Below are positions 1 to 8,801 of a stretch of DNA of 64,000 nucleotides, one piece after another. The notes under the pieces were generated by a model. It worked only from the letters and a program-made list of their open reading frames with translations, ran no database searches and had not been told where the DNA came from. How positions within the stretch are numbered: the first letter of the stretch is position 1; each line of letters begins with the position of its first letter. Source of the stretch: Candidatus Rifleibacteriota bacterium (lineage in GTDB: Bacteria; Riflebacteria; Ozemobacteria; Ozemobacterales; Ozemobacteraceae); the NCBI GenBank assembly GCA_029565415.1, contig JAKQOH010000032.1, positions 22,756 to 86,755 of the forward strand, in the 5' to 3' direction. The position numbers and the translations under genes are program-made.

Positions 1-231
1 TCACTTGTCCGGGAGAAGGGCGTGGATCGAGCATGCTTGGCATGCATTCCGAAAACGGCGATATCGCGTACGCGTATCCTTTGCGAATGCTCGGAAACTG
101 AACTGCGCCACCTCTTCCGTCAGAATTTCATCTGAAAAGGGGGTGGATATTATCCCCGTATTTATCTACAGCCAGGATCGACAGCATCATGGCGCTCGAT
201 CCAAACACGATGGGCAGGGCCGTACCCCGAA
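1..231. other. Left edge, no convincing gene
   Basis: I see no supported gene here. A minus-strand frame of about 55 codons ends in a TGA at 1-3, but it has no ATG start, no Shine-Dalgarno site and no recognisable motif. The plus-strand open frame over this stretch runs antisense into the neighbouring secreted-protein gene and looks like a GC-driven shadow. Confidence 0.5.
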
Positions 232-942
232 TCAGGGGACCGTCGTCCCGGGGATGCCGGACTCGCTGGGCGTCAGGAACTGCTTCCCGGTTTCCGCGGG
301 GGCATTCGGGGTGCTGGGTTCGGCAGCGGGTTTCGTCGTGTTTCTGAATTCCTGATTTTCCTGCTTCTGCTGCTGGAAGAACGCCTGGCGTTCGTTCTTG
401 ATGCCCGAGAAAAAGTCCTGGATGGCCGTTTTGCGCTGTTCGGGCGTCATGGACTGGTCAGCGCCGATGCTGCCCATGAACTCGGTGATCTTCTGCTGGC
501 TCTGCTCGTTGAAGGCGACGGTCTCGTCCTGCTGGGCTTCGAAATGCGTCGCAATCTCGGACCGCTGCTCGTCGGTCAGCTTGGGGTTGTTGGCCAGGCG
601 CTCTTTCAGCATGGTCATGTTCTCGGCCCGGCGCTCGGTATAGAACGCCTTCTTTTCGGCCTGCTGCTGCTGATTGAACTCGTGCATCGCCTGCTTACGC
701 TCTTCAGGGTTCTTGCCCTTCAGCGACTTCTTGTATTCCTTCCGCTCCGTCTTCTGCTGTTCCTTGAACGCTTTCTTCTCTTCCTTGCGCTCTTTGCGGA
801 ACTCGGAACCCTTCGCGCTTTTCCCGGATTTCATGGTCGTGCCGGATTTTGATCCGCCGGGGCCTTTTCCGACTTTCGCGAAAAGGGCCGGGCCATTCAG
901 AAGAAGACCTCCCGCCAACACAACGGCCAGAATCGTTCTCAT
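232..942 (-). CDS. Secreted charged coiled-coil protein (LTxxQ/Spy-like)
   Basis: The product is about 236 aa. A hydrophobic Sec signal peptide ends near FAKVG. A lysine- and glutamate-rich stretch follows, with many EFRKERKEEKKAF-like segments that should form long helices, and a proline-rich tail closes the protein. The segments PKLTDEQRSEIATHF and MTPEQRKTAI resemble the LTxxQ helices of Spy/CpxP-type periplasmic proteins, so an envelope chaperone-like role is possible but only inferred. I chose the ATG at 942 because GGAGGA lies just upstream; in-frame ATGs at 945 and 954 are alternatives. A promoter-like pair sits at 990-1019. The gene stands alone, and no enzyme motif is visible. Confidence 0.7.
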   Translation of the reverse strand: MRTILAVVLAGGLLLNGPALFAKVGKGPGGSKSGTTMKSGKSAKGSEFRKERKEEKKAFKEQQKTERKEYKKSLKGKNPEERKQAMHEFNQQQQAEKKAFYTERRAENMTMLKERLANNPKLTDEQRSEIATHFEAQQDETVAFNEQSQQKITEFMGSIGADQSMTPEQRKTAIQDFFSGIKNERQAFFQQQKQENQEFRNTTKPAAEPSTPNAPAETGKQFLTPSESGIPGTTVP

Positions 943-989
943 CATTTCCTCCATCTCTCATAAAAACTCGGGATAATCGACCGCCTTCG

Positions 990-1019
990 ATGATACTCCC
1001 AAAAATCACGGACTGTAAA
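990..1019 (-). promoter_or_regulatory. Sigma70-type promoter for the 232-942 gene
   Basis: Read on the minus strand, TTTACA and TATCAT are separated by 18 nt and lie about 50 nt before the start codon. The surrounding 1000-1090 region is strikingly AT-rich, with runs of TATATA at about 1050-1066, in a GC-rich genome. This is a motif match only. Confidence 0.5.
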
Positions 1020-1127
1020 TTCCCGTATATCGTTTCTACGACCCATATTACTATATCTATATATATAGTTAATTACAAAGCCGGATTTTTCATTTGAAGT
1101 TCAAGGACTCGAAGGTTCATTGGGGCG

Positions 1128-2177
1128 TCAAACTTGCAGGAGCAGGGGGTCGGGGGCATCGAGGGAACCGGAAGCGATGTGAGCGGCTTCGCGGCAGCCG
1201 GCGTCGCAGGTGAGGGTGTGGCCGCAGCCTCGGCAGGATGAGGGAAGGAAATTCTTCGTCTGAAATCTCTGCCAGTAGGGGGTCGAGATGGCGGCTGGCA
1301 GGTCGTGCCAAACGCCGAGATGAACGGGGGAGTGGTTGCAGGGGCGCACACGGCCGGCTGGATCAATGGCGAAGAAGTCGACACCGCCGGCGCATCTGGT
1401 GCCTACCGTGAGCCGGTCGTACCGCTCCTCTACGAGACACCTGGGCAGCTCGGTGCCGATCGAGCCGTAGCGGCCGGCTTCAAGGCAGACGGTTTCGGCC
1501 GTGCGGAGCATCTGCGAGAGCTGGGAACGGTCGAGGCAGAGGTCCTGCCTGCCGGTGCCCCGTCCGCCCGGGAGAAAGCGGTTGAGCAGCAACTGCCGGC
1601 CGCCGTTCAGGAAGCCCGTCGCGATCGTCTCGAACAGCTCGGGGAGATTCCGCTGCGTGACGCAGATTCCGACGACGGTGGGAACACCGGCGACATCGAA
1701 GGCTCGGAGAGCGGCGAGGGCCTTTTCCCGATCGCCTCCGCCGGTGTGCTCAGCGTAGGTGTCCAGCCCCGGAAGGCTCACGACGACGGCTCCGAGAAGC
1801 TCCCGGACGGATTCGACACGTTCGGGTGTCACCAGGCCGCCGTTGGTGATTAGCGTCACATAGGGCGGAGCCTCCTCCTGGCCGAGCAGCGTGCCGGAGG
1901 GACCGAAGACGGGCTTTCGGACGCGGACACGGCGGAGATGCCGGACGATATCGTCGAATCCCTCTTTCAGGAACGGCTCGCCCCCTGACAGGGCAAATCC
2001 CGTCACCCCGTGTCCGACGAGGGTGTCGATGCAGGTGATCCAGTCGCTGGCCGAGAGTTCCGGCTGCCGCTCATATCGTCCGTCGGGGTTGTCCCAGGGG
2101 ACGGAGCAGAAAACGCACCGGTGATTGCACCGGAACGTCAGCTCCAGCACGGCGGTACGCGGAACGGACGGGATCAC
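1128..2177 (-). CDS. Radical SAM/SPASM-domain enzyme
   Basis: A 349-aa protein with the radical SAM cluster motif near the N-terminus (C17-x3-C21-x2-C24 in RCNHRCVFCS), followed by a LSGGEP segment typical of SAM binding. The C-terminal third holds further cysteines (PCNHSPVHLG, then CRGCGHTLTCDAGC) arranged like a SPASM or twitch domain that binds auxiliary iron-sulfur clusters. SPASM enzymes often modify peptides or act as maturases of other proteins; the actual substrate here is unknown. Its start overlaps the stop of the upstream secreted CxxC protein (ATGA, 2174-2177), so the two are probably translated together. That makes the CxxC protein a candidate substrate, which is inference. Confidence 0.85.
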   Translation of the reverse strand: MIPSVPRTAVLELTFRCNHRCVFCSVPWDNPDGRYERQPELSASDWITCIDTLVGHGVTGFALSGGEPFLKEGFDDIVRHLRRVRVRKPVFGPSGTLLGQEEAPPYVTLITNGGLVTPERVESVRELLGAVVVSLPGLDTYAEHTGGGDREKALAALRAFDVAGVPTVVGICVTQRNLPELFETIATGFLNGGRQLLLNRFLPGGRGTGRQDLCLDRSQLSQMLRTAETVCLEAGRYGSIGTELPRCLVEERYDRLTVGTRCAGGVDFFAIDPAGRVRPCNHSPVHLGVWHDLPAAISTPYWQRFQTKNFLPSSCRGCGHTLTCDAGCREAAHIASGSLDAPDPLLLQV

Positions 2178-2842
2178 TTCGCGGGGCCGGTGAGTCCGAG
2201 TTTTTTACGACAATCCTCGCAGAAGAGGCGCGAGGCAATATATTCGGCGTTTTCGATCACGCGCTTCGGATCGGGGCCGTCATCACCCATCCCTCGGGGG
2301 CCGGCATCGAACGAGGTGATCGGATGTGCGACGAACAGCAGCCTGAGACGGTCTTTCTCGTCCGCGGTCGAAACGGTCCAGGTGAAGGATTTCCCGCACT
2401 CCCCGCATTCGGTCGTCAGTTCGATTCCGGGGGTTTTCCCGGCACCGCACTTGGAGCAGAGGGGCGAAGCATCGAGATGCACATTCACGGGAAGGTCGGC
2501 CAGCGACCGTTTCAGATACGGCACTTCCCGGGAAAGCTCGCCAAGGCCCCGGTAGGACAACTCGGTGGTGCCGCTGCATGCCTCGCAGACATACGAAACC
2601 GATTCGGGCGGCATCGTCATGTCGTAGCACATCGCACTGTGGAAGGGTACCTTTTCGGGCTCGCGGCGCAACGCCCGCAGGGAGTCGATCAGCGCCTGCC
2701 GCTTCGCGTCGTCGGGTTTCGCTTCGGGGGTGGGGGACTCGGCCGGATTCTTCGCCGGTTGCCCGGCGGCTTCCTGGGCCATGGCCCCCGTGGGCAACAC
2801 CCCGAGCAGCATCGCCGCCAGCACGTTCTTCAACCTGTCCAT
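2174..2842 (-). CDS. Secreted protein with four CxxC pairs
   Basis: A 222-aa protein. Residues 1-23 form a clear Sec signal peptide ending at AMAQEA, followed by a short proline/alanine-rich linker (AGQPAKNPAESPTPEAKP). The mature part carries four C-x2-C pairs (CEAC, CSKC, CGEC, CEDC) that look like one or two zinc-ribbon or rubredoxin-like knuckles. I recognise no family. An SD sequence (GGAGGCGG) precedes the ATG. It is the first gene of a two-gene unit and overlaps the radical SAM/SPASM gene by 4 nt. Exported zinc-ribbon proteins are uncommon, so the cysteines may instead hold a cofactor or be modified by the neighbour; both ideas are speculative. Confidence 0.75.
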   Translation of the reverse strand: MDRLKNVLAAMLLGVLPTGAMAQEAAGQPAKNPAESPTPEAKPDDAKRQALIDSLRALRREPEKVPFHSAMCYDMTMPPESVSYVCEACSGTTELSYRGLGELSREVPYLKRSLADLPVNVHLDASPLCSKCGAGKTPGIELTTECGECGKSFTWTVSTADEKDRLRLLFVAHPITSFDAGPRGMGDDGPDPKRVIENAEYIASRLFCEDCRKKLGLTGPAK

Positions 2843-3016
2843 CTTGCCGCCTCCTTCAACCGCATTCCGGCTCCATGATACCTCAAGACCGATGATGTTC
2901 GCCGTTCCTCATGAAAAGGCAACCGATACCTCCTCGAGCTGTGGAGGGAAGGATTTCGTGGTATAATGCAATACTGTGATCTATAGTATCAGATGAACGA
3001 ATGCGGGGGGGCGACG

Positions 3017-3418
3017 ATGGATTCGTGTCTGTTTCTCGTGTTGAGGCTGGTCTGGTTCGTGTTCATCGGGCTTCCGGTCGGGTGGATGTGTCTCAACGTG
3101 GGGTGGTTTTTCATGGTGACGATCCTTGGCATTCCGCTGGGGCTCTGGATCTTCAACCGCATTCCCATGATCATGACCCTCCAGCCCGACATCGAGGACC
3201 GGTACCGACTCGAGTTGGCAGAGAACGAAGTATTTCACGGAACGGTCGTTCAGCGTTCGCTTCTCCTGCGGATATTGTGGCTGATTCTCGTGGGATGGTG
3301 GTTCTCCCTGATCTGGATGAACGTCGCCTACCTGCTGTCGGCCACGATCGTCGGCATCCCGCTCGGCTTCTGGATGTTCAACCGCCTCCCGTTGGTCATC
3401 TTCCTCACGCGCACCTGA
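3017..3418 (+). CDS. yccF: YccF-domain inner-membrane protein
   Basis: A 133-aa membrane protein built from two similar halves, each with a long hydrophobic segment and a GIPLG motif (TILGIPLGLWIFNRIPM and TIVGIPLGFWMFNRLPL), plus LWLILVGWWFSLIWM. This matches the YccF (DUF307) family, whose biochemical role is not established. The ATG at 3017 follows a G-rich tract (GGGGGGG); the in-frame ATG at 2993 has no SD and would add only eight residues. A TATAAT box at 2962-2967 lies upstream, without a good -35. The gene is divergent from the CxxC/radical SAM pair and stands alone. Confidence 0.8.
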   Translation: MDSCLFLVLRLVWFVFIGLPVGWMCLNVGWFFMVTILGIPLGLWIFNRIPMIMTLQPDIEDRYRLELAENEVFHGTVVQRSLLLRILWLILVGWWFSLIWMNVAYLLSATIVGIPLGFWMFNRLPLVIFLTRT

Positions 3419-3609
3419 ACGCAGGAACAGAGGCTTGATTTCATGACTGCGGCCATGTAGGCTGGAAGGGTGGGGCACAGACACACCAGACAGCCGCCCT
3501 TCCCGAGAGTCGATCAACCAACCGCACCTGCCACGCCGCGGCATGACGCACGCCGCGTTCGACCTGTTCCGTACGGACCTCTGAGACGAATTTTTTCAGG
3601 AGGATCATC

Positions 3610-5412
3610 ATGGCATACGCGGGAACATACCTTCGGGTCAATCTCTCGAACGGCACGATCGCGACCGCACCTCTCGATCCCGACCTCGCGCGGCGGTTCC
3701 TCGGCGGGCGGGGGCTCGCCACGAAACTGTTCTGTGACGAGGTCGATCCGGGCATCGATCCCTTTTCCCCTGACAACAAGCTGATCTTTGCCACCGGCCC
3801 GCTGTCGGGCACGACCGCGCCGACCGGCGGCCGGTATATGGTGGTCACGAAGAGCCCGCTGACCGGCACGATCGCTTCGAGCAACTCTGGCGGTTTTTTC
3901 GGCGCCCACCTGAAGTTTGCGGGCTACGATCTGATCGTTTTCGAAGGGCGGGCCGCAACACCGGTCTATCTCTCGATTCTCGACTCCGGTGTCACTCTCA
4001 AAGACGCGACGCCGCTCTGGGGGAAGACCGTTTCGGAAACGACCGACGCGCTTGTCGCGGAATCCGGCGTCTCCGATGCGCGCGTGGCCTGTATCGGGCC
4101 GGCCGGCGAGAATCTTTGCCTGATGGGAGCCATCATCAACGACAAAGGGCGTGCAGCAGGCCGTTCCGGTGTCGGAGCCGTGATGGGCAGCAAGAATCTC
4201 AAGGCGATCGTGGTCGGCACCGCCAAGAAGCGCCCGGCACCGGCCGACGAGGCGGCATTCAAGGCCGCGGTCCAGGAAAGCATGAAACGGATCAAGGCCG
4301 ACCCGGTGACGAGCCAGGGGCTTCCGGCGTTCGGGACGAAAGTGCTCGACAACATCATCAATTCGAGCGGCATGTATCCCTGCAACAACTTCCAGACGAG
4401 CAGCTTTCCGGATGTTGAAGAGGTCTGCGGCGAGGCGCTCGTCGAAAAAGGCTACCTGAAGCGCAAGAAAGGCTGCTTCGGCTGTCCCATCGCGTGCGGC
4501 CGGGATGTGACGCTTCCCAACGGCATGAAAGGCGAGGGGCCGGAATACGAATCCGGATGGAGTTTCGGCGCCCTGTGCGGTGTGAACGACCTCATCGCGA
4601 TCACGGAAGCGAACTTCCTGTGCAACGAGATGGGCCTCGACACCATCTCGATGGGTGTCACCCTGGCCGCCGCGATGGAGCTGCGCGAAAAGGGCCTCAT
4701 CGGGAAAGACGAACTTGGCAAGGGGCCTGATCTGAAATTCGGCAGCTCCGAAGCCATTCTTTTCTACACCCGCGCCACGGCCTTCAAACAAGGCTTCGGA
4801 GCCAAGCTCGCCCAAGGCTCCTGGCGGCTCGCGAACGGGTATGGCCACCCAGAACTCTCGATGTCGGTGAAAAAGCAGGAGCTTCCGGCCTACGATCCGC
4901 GCGGCGTGCAGGGCCAGGGGCTCGCCTTCGCGACCTCGAACCGCGGCGGCTGCCATGTGCGGGCATACCTGATCGCCCTCGAAGTATTGTCCCACCCGCA
5001 GCCAGCGGACCCGCAGGAGATCCTGAGCAAGCCCACATGGGTCAAGGCGTTCCAGGATCTGACCGCCGTCATCGACTCGGCCGGCATGTGCCTCTTCACC
5101 TCGTTTGCCCTCGGAATGCCCGAATACACGGCGCTGATCAATGCCGCGACGGGATGGCACAGCACGCCCGAACAGATGATGGCCATCGGCGAGCGTATCT
5201 GGAATCTGGAACGCCAGTTCAATCTCCGTGCCGGCCTGACAGCCGCCGACGACACCCTTCCGCCGCGCCTGCTCGAGGTGCCGATCGCCGAAGGGCCGAA
5301 CAAGGGGCGGGTCGTCCGCCTGTCGGAACTTCTGCCGGCGTATTACCGCGTCCGGGGCTGGGGGAACGACGGGGTTCCGACCCCGGAAAAGCTTACGGAA
5401 CTCGGCCTGTAA
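3610..5412 (+). CDS. aor: Tungsten-containing aldehyde:ferredoxin oxidoreductase
   Basis: A 600-aa protein covering the whole AOR family. It would oxidise aldehydes to carboxylates (or run in reverse) using a tungsto-bispterin centre and one [4Fe-4S] cluster, passing electrons to ferredoxin in the cytoplasm. The cluster ligands are visible as C289-x2-C292-x3-C296 and C494, at nearly the same positions as in the Pyrococcus enzyme. The N-terminal beta domain (YLRVNLSNGTI, FLGGRGLA) and the pterin-binding GRSGVGAVMGSKNLK segment are intact. A strong SD (AGGAGG) precedes the ATG. A MoaD-like and a ThiF/MoeB-like gene follow immediately, the usual cofactor-assembly partners. The aldehyde substrate cannot be told from sequence. 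Confidence 0.93.
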   Translation: MAYAGTYLRVNLSNGTIATAPLDPDLARRFLGGRGLATKLFCDEVDPGIDPFSPDNKLIFATGPLSGTTAPTGGRYMVVTKSPLTGTIASSNSGGFFGAHLKFAGYDLIVFEGRAATPVYLSILDSGVTLKDATPLWGKTVSETTDALVAESGVSDARVACIGPAGENLCLMGAIINDKGRAAGRSGVGAVMGSKNLKAIVVGTAKKRPAPADEAAFKAAVQESMKRIKADPVTSQGLPAFGTKVLDNIINSSGMYPCNNFQTSSFPDVEEVCGEALVEKGYLKRKKGCFGCPIACGRDVTLPNGMKGEGPEYESGWSFGALCGVNDLIAITEANFLCNEMGLDTISMGVTLAAAMELREKGLIGKDELGKGPDLKFGSSEAILFYTRATAFKQGFGAKLAQGSWRLANGYGHPELSMSVKKQELPAYDPRGVQGQGLAFATSNRGGCHVRAYLIALEVLSHPQPADPQEILSKPTWVKAFQDLTAVIDSAGMCLFTSFALGMPEYTALINAATGWHSTPEQMMAIGERIWNLERQFNLRAGLTAADDTLPPRLLEVPIAEGPNKGRVVRLSELLPAYYRVRGWGNDGVPTPEKLTELGL

Positions 5413-5427
5413 CGATCATTCACGTCC

Positions 5428-5709
5428 ATGATCATTCGTGTCCGGCTGTTTTCCCTGCTGCGGTCGAACTACGGCCGGTCCGTCGTCGATGTGGAGACGG
5501 ACCGGCCGCTTTCCCTTCGTGAGCTCATCAGCGAGGTCACGGCGCGTACCGGCCCCGGTCTCACCGACGCTCTCATCGAGGGGGAGAAGATCCGCAAGGG
5601 AACGATCCTTCTCGTCGACGGGCGCAATGTGCTTCATGGCGATGGACTTGCCACGATGGTCGACGGGGCGAAGGATATCTGTTTTTTTCCCCCGTCCGGA
5701 GGCGGCTGA
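5428..5709 (+). CDS. MoaD/ThiS-family sulfur carrier protein
   Basis: A 93-aa ubiquitin-like protein ending in PPSGGG. The terminal Gly-Gly is the site that is adenylated and then thiocarboxylated in the MoaD/ThiS family. The internal LVDGRNVLHGDGLATMVDGAKDI region fits the family, where a loop of the type GD.V.l.PPv.GG precedes the tail. It lies 15 nt after the AOR gene and overlaps the ThiF-like gene by one base, so the three form an operon. The context suggests sulfur supply for the pterin dithiolene of the tungsten cofactor. ThiS-type use in thiamine synthesis is a less likely alternative. Confidence 0.85.
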   Translation: MIIRVRLFSLLRSNYGRSVVDVETDRPLSLRELISEVTARTGPGLTDALIEGEKIRKGTILLVDGRNVLHGDGLATMVDGAKDICFFPPSGGG

Positions 5710-6398
5710 TGGATCGGTATGATCGGCATCGTCCGTTGTTCGGGGAAGCGGCGTTCGCACGTCTCCGCCGGAGCCGTATTCTCGTCGCCGGCGCGGGGGG
5801 GCTCGGCTCGACCGTGCTCCAATTGCTTGCCCGGGGAGGATTCGGAGAAATATATATCTATGACGATGCCGTCGTGGATCCACCCGATCTGAATCGGCAG
5901 CTCCTCTATGGCACCCGGCATCTCGGCAGAGGAAAAGCCGAGGCTGCCCGGGAGGTGCTTGGCGAGATCAATCCGGACGTATTCATCCACGGGGTTCCCG
6001 AACGGATAACGGCGTCAACCGTCCTGCCGGAGGTCGATCTCGTCGTCGATGCCCTCGACACGTTCGAGGCGCGTTTCGTTCTCGACGATCTCTGTCACGA
6101 GCGCAAGATCCCCTGGATCCATGGCGGCGTATCGGATTTCTTCGGCCAGGTGACGACGTTCGTTCCGGGCGTCACACAGCGATTCCGCGAACTCTTCGGC
6201 AGTGTGGCCCAGACCGATGTTCCCGGGACTTCCCGCACCATCTATCCGCCCGTCGTGACCGCCGTCGCCTCGGTCATCGCATCCGAGGCGTTCAAACTGG
6301 CAAGCGGTGCAGACGGCGAGCTTCTCATCGGGAAGCTGCTGACAATCGATCTGCGTCTGAACTCGATCGATTGGATCGAACTGGCTCCGGCGCGCTGA
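5709..6398 (+). CDS. ThiF/MoeB/HesA-family adenylyltransferase
   Basis: A 229-aa E1-like enzyme that should activate the C-terminal glycine of the MoaD-like neighbour with ATP. The nucleotide-binding GAGGLGS motif lies near residue 29, followed by the conserved D-x-NRQ motif (DPPDLNRQLLYG). The family's zinc-binding CxxC pairs are absent; only one cysteine (DLCHERK) is seen. The protein is also shorter than MoeB, which makes it closer to the ThiF/HesA-like forms found beside AOR genes. It starts inside the stop codon of the carrier gene (TGATG). A short AT-rich patch (5848-5862, codons ATA-TAT-ATC-TAT) stands out from its GC-rich surroundings. Confidence 0.85.
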   Translation: MDRYDRHRPLFGEAAFARLRRSRILVAGAGGLGSTVLQLLARGGFGEIYIYDDAVVDPPDLNRQLLYGTRHLGRGKAEAAREVLGEINPDVFIHGVPERITASTVLPEVDLVVDALDTFEARFVLDDLCHERKIPWIHGGVSDFFGQVTTFVPGVTQRFRELFGSVAQTDVPGTSRTIYPPVVTAVASVIASEAFKLASGADGELLIGKLLTIDLRLNSIDWIELAPAR

Positions 6399-8411
6399 TC
6401 AGCGCAGATGGTCGAGGACGCGGCGCACGGCGACGGCGAGATCGCGGCGGGTGAAGGGTTTGCCGAGAAAGTCGCGGAAACCGCATTCCGCAGCTTGTTT
6501 CGCGACCTGGGAGGTCGCCGTCCCCGAGCAGAGGATCATCGGCGTGGGAATATTCAGGCGGCGCATCTCGACGGCGAGATCGAAGCCGGTCATGCGGGGC
6601 ATCGCGAGATCCGTGATGATGAGATCGATGCTGCCGGGATGGTCGCGGATCACCTGGAGGGCGTCTTCGGCGCTTCCTGAGGTTTCGACGGTGTATCCAA
6701 GCTGCGGGAGGATCTCCCGGACGAGGGCGGTCAGGCCCGGTTCGTCATCGATGAACAGGATGCGCTCGGTGCCGGTGGGCAGTTTCTCTTCGACGTTGGC
6801 ACCGGATTTTTCGGCCGGCATATCCATTTGGGGGAGATACACGTCGAAGATCGAGCCTTTTCCGATCTCGGACGAGACATCGATGGCCCCATTGTGGCTG
6901 CGCACGATGCCATGGGAAACGGAAAGGCCAAGCCCGGTACCTTCGCCCTCGGCTTTCGTCGTGAAGTAGGGGTCGAAGATCTTTGCCAGCACCTCGGGGG
7001 ACATGCCGCAGCCGGTGTCCCGGATCGTGAGTTTCACGTAATCGCCCGGGGCGAGACCCGGAATCGATTTTGCGACGAGAGGCGTCAGCGTTTCGCGGGT
7101 CAGCGTGATCTCGAGGAGGCCGCCCTTGTCGCGCATTGCATGGAATGCGTTGGTGCAAAGGTTCATGACGACCTGGTGGATCTGTGTCGGATCGGCAAGC
7201 GCGACGCAGTCGCGGTTGATCTTCTGACGGATCTCGATCGTCGCGGGCAGGGTGGAGCGAAGGAGCGAGACCACCTCTTCGATCACGAGGTGCACGGCAA
7301 GGTGGACGCGCTCCTGCTCGGACTGTCGGCTGAACGCCAGGATCTTCGCCACAAGATGTTTCGCCCGGAGGGCGGCCGGCATGATTTTCGCGATGTGTTT
7401 CGCGGCATCTCCCGTGGGATCGACGGCGTGCTGCGCCAGTTCGGCGAAGCCCATCACCGCGGCCAGAATGTTGTTGAAGTCGTGGGCGATTCCGCCCGCG
7501 AGGGTCGCGATCGCCTCCATCTTCTGGGCCTGCCGGAGTTTCGCTTCCATGCGGACCTGCTCCGAGGCATCCTCGAAGGTGATGATCTGATCGCCGTTCG
7601 CAAGGAACGAGGGATGGTATCTGACCTGTTTCAGCGCGCCATCGCGGCACCGGATGCGCACCATCCAACTGTCGGGCAGGCGGTCGCGGTCGGCTTCACC
7701 AGCCTGGCGCCACCGCTCAGCGATCTCCTCGCGCTCCCGGGAATCGACCAGCGCCTTCTCACGCCACGCCTGGATCGTCGGCATGTCCGCCGCCTCATAC
7801 CCGAACAACTGGACGAACCGGGGATTGATATACCGGAACATCCCTTCGCGATCGACCAGAACCACCCCGAGGGGAAGCTCGTCGACAAGGTGCTGGAAGC
7901 GCTTCCGTTCCTCGATGAGTGCCTGTGAGGCCTGTTCGGCCTCGAGCATCTTCTGCTCGAGTTTATGGACGAGCCGCTCATTGTACAACCGAAGAATATC
8001 CTCGTCTGCGGCCGGAGCATTCTGCTCACTTCCCTTCGCGGACTGCTTTCCCGAGGTGAAGGCTGCGATCGCGGCAATGATCTCGTCGGGTTCGCAGGGC
8101 TTGCGGATGAAACGGTCCGCTCCGATCTGGAGAGCGAGTTTTTCGTCCTGGGCGCTGGTATATGTCGCCGTATAGAATATGAACGGGATGCCGCTCAGAG
8201 CCGCGTCGGCCTTGACCTTGCGACAGAACTGGAAGCCGTCCATCACGGGCATCAGGATGTCACTGATGATGAGATCGAACCGTGCCTCCTTCAGCTTCTC
8301 GAGGGCGCGAACCCCGTTCGAAACACTCTCGACGGTGTAGCCATTGCCCCGGAGCAGCACCTCGAGCATGTACCGTCCATCTTCCCGGTCATCCAGGACG
8401 AGAATATTCAT
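6399..8411 (-). CDS. Hybrid sensor histidine kinase (REC-PAS-HisKA-HATPase-REC)
   Basis: A 670-aa soluble signalling protein. Order of domains: an N-terminal receiver (D51 in SDILMPVMDGF), a coiled linker near 150-170, a PAS domain (LPLGVVLVDREGMFRYINPRF), a kinase core with the H-box IAHDFNNILAAVMGFAEL near residue 310, the ATPase boxes DTGCGMSPEVLAKIFDPYF and GTGLGLSVSHGI, and a second receiver at the C-terminus (TDLAMPRMTGFDL). No membrane segment is present. SD GAGAGGAG precedes the start. It is the last of three signalling genes; the small receiver gene ends 12 nt upstream. It probably takes part in a phosphorelay with that neighbour; the input signal is unknown. Confidence 0.9.
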   Translation of the reverse strand: MNILVLDDREDGRYMLEVLLRGNGYTVESVSNGVRALEKLKEARFDLIISDILMPVMDGFQFCRKVKADAALSGIPFIFYTATYTSAQDEKLALQIGADRFIRKPCEPDEIIAAIAAFTSGKQSAKGSEQNAPAADEDILRLYNERLVHKLEQKMLEAEQASQALIEERKRFQHLVDELPLGVVLVDREGMFRYINPRFVQLFGYEAADMPTIQAWREKALVDSREREEIAERWRQAGEADRDRLPDSWMVRIRCRDGALKQVRYHPSFLANGDQIITFEDASEQVRMEAKLRQAQKMEAIATLAGGIAHDFNNILAAVMGFAELAQHAVDPTGDAAKHIAKIMPAALRAKHLVAKILAFSRQSEQERVHLAVHLVIEEVVSLLRSTLPATIEIRQKINRDCVALADPTQIHQVVMNLCTNAFHAMRDKGGLLEITLTRETLTPLVAKSIPGLAPGDYVKLTIRDTGCGMSPEVLAKIFDPYFTTKAEGEGTGLGLSVSHGIVRSHNGAIDVSSEIGKGSIFDVYLPQMDMPAEKSGANVEEKLPTGTERILFIDDEPGLTALVREILPQLGYTVETSGSAEDALQVIRDHPGSIDLIITDLAMPRMTGFDLAVEMRRLNIPTPMILCSGTATSQVAKQAAECGFRDFLGKPFTRRDLAVAVRRVLDHLR

Positions 8412-8423
8412 GGGTTACTCCTC

Positions 8424-8801
8424 TCATTGGCGGCCGCCGGGCAGGAACGCGGCAATCTCGCTCACGAACGTGGCCGGATCGATCGGTTTTTCGATGTATC
8501 CGGTGGCCCCGGCGGCCAGAATCCTCTCTCGGTCGCCGACCATCGCACACGAGGTCACGGCGATGATCGGCACGTTTTTCACGCTCGGCAGGCGTTTCAG
8601 TTCCGCTGCCACGGCATATCCATCCATCTCGGGCAATTGTATATCCAATAGTATTGCATCCGGAACGAGTTCGGCGGCTTTTCGAAGTCCTTCGCGGCCG
8701 TCGATGGCCTCGTGGATCACAAAACCGTGCTTTTCGAGCAGGAACCGCATCATGTACATGTTCTGTTCGTTGTCTTCGATGATCAGCAGCGTTGCGGACA
8801 T
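8424..8801 (-). CDS. Single-domain response regulator (CheY/DivK-like)
   Basis: A 125-aa receiver with no output domain. The acidic pair is in LLIIEDNEQN, the phospho-acceptor is D53 (LLDIQLPEMDG), and the switch Thr and Lys are in IAVTSCAM and GYIEKPIDP. The NxxNMYMMRFLLEKHGF start resembles DivK-type relay regulators. A strong SD (AAGGAGGAATC) precedes the ATG. The start overlaps the 3' end of the upstream periplasmic-sensor kinase by 19 nt, and the hybrid kinase follows 12 nt later, so it likely shuttles phosphate between these kinases or to a distant target. Confidence 0.9.
   Translation of the reverse strand: MSATLLIIEDNEQNMYMMRFLLEKHGFVIHEAIDGREGLRKAAELVPDAILLDIQLPEMDGYAVAAELKRLPSVKNVPIIAVTSCAMVGDRERILAAGATGYIEKPIDPATFVSEIAAFLPGGRQ

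Noticed and set aside
1050..1066. TATATA run as a microsatellite or origin-like AT tract
   Set aside because: Too short, and no DnaA boxes are seen nearby; more likely part of an AT-rich upstream region.
3514..5160. 548-aa minus-strand open frame antisense to the aldehyde oxidoreductase
   Set aside because: It has no family motif, no SD, and lies fully opposite a gene with an intact metal-cluster signature; GC-rich codon bias keeps the antisense frame open.
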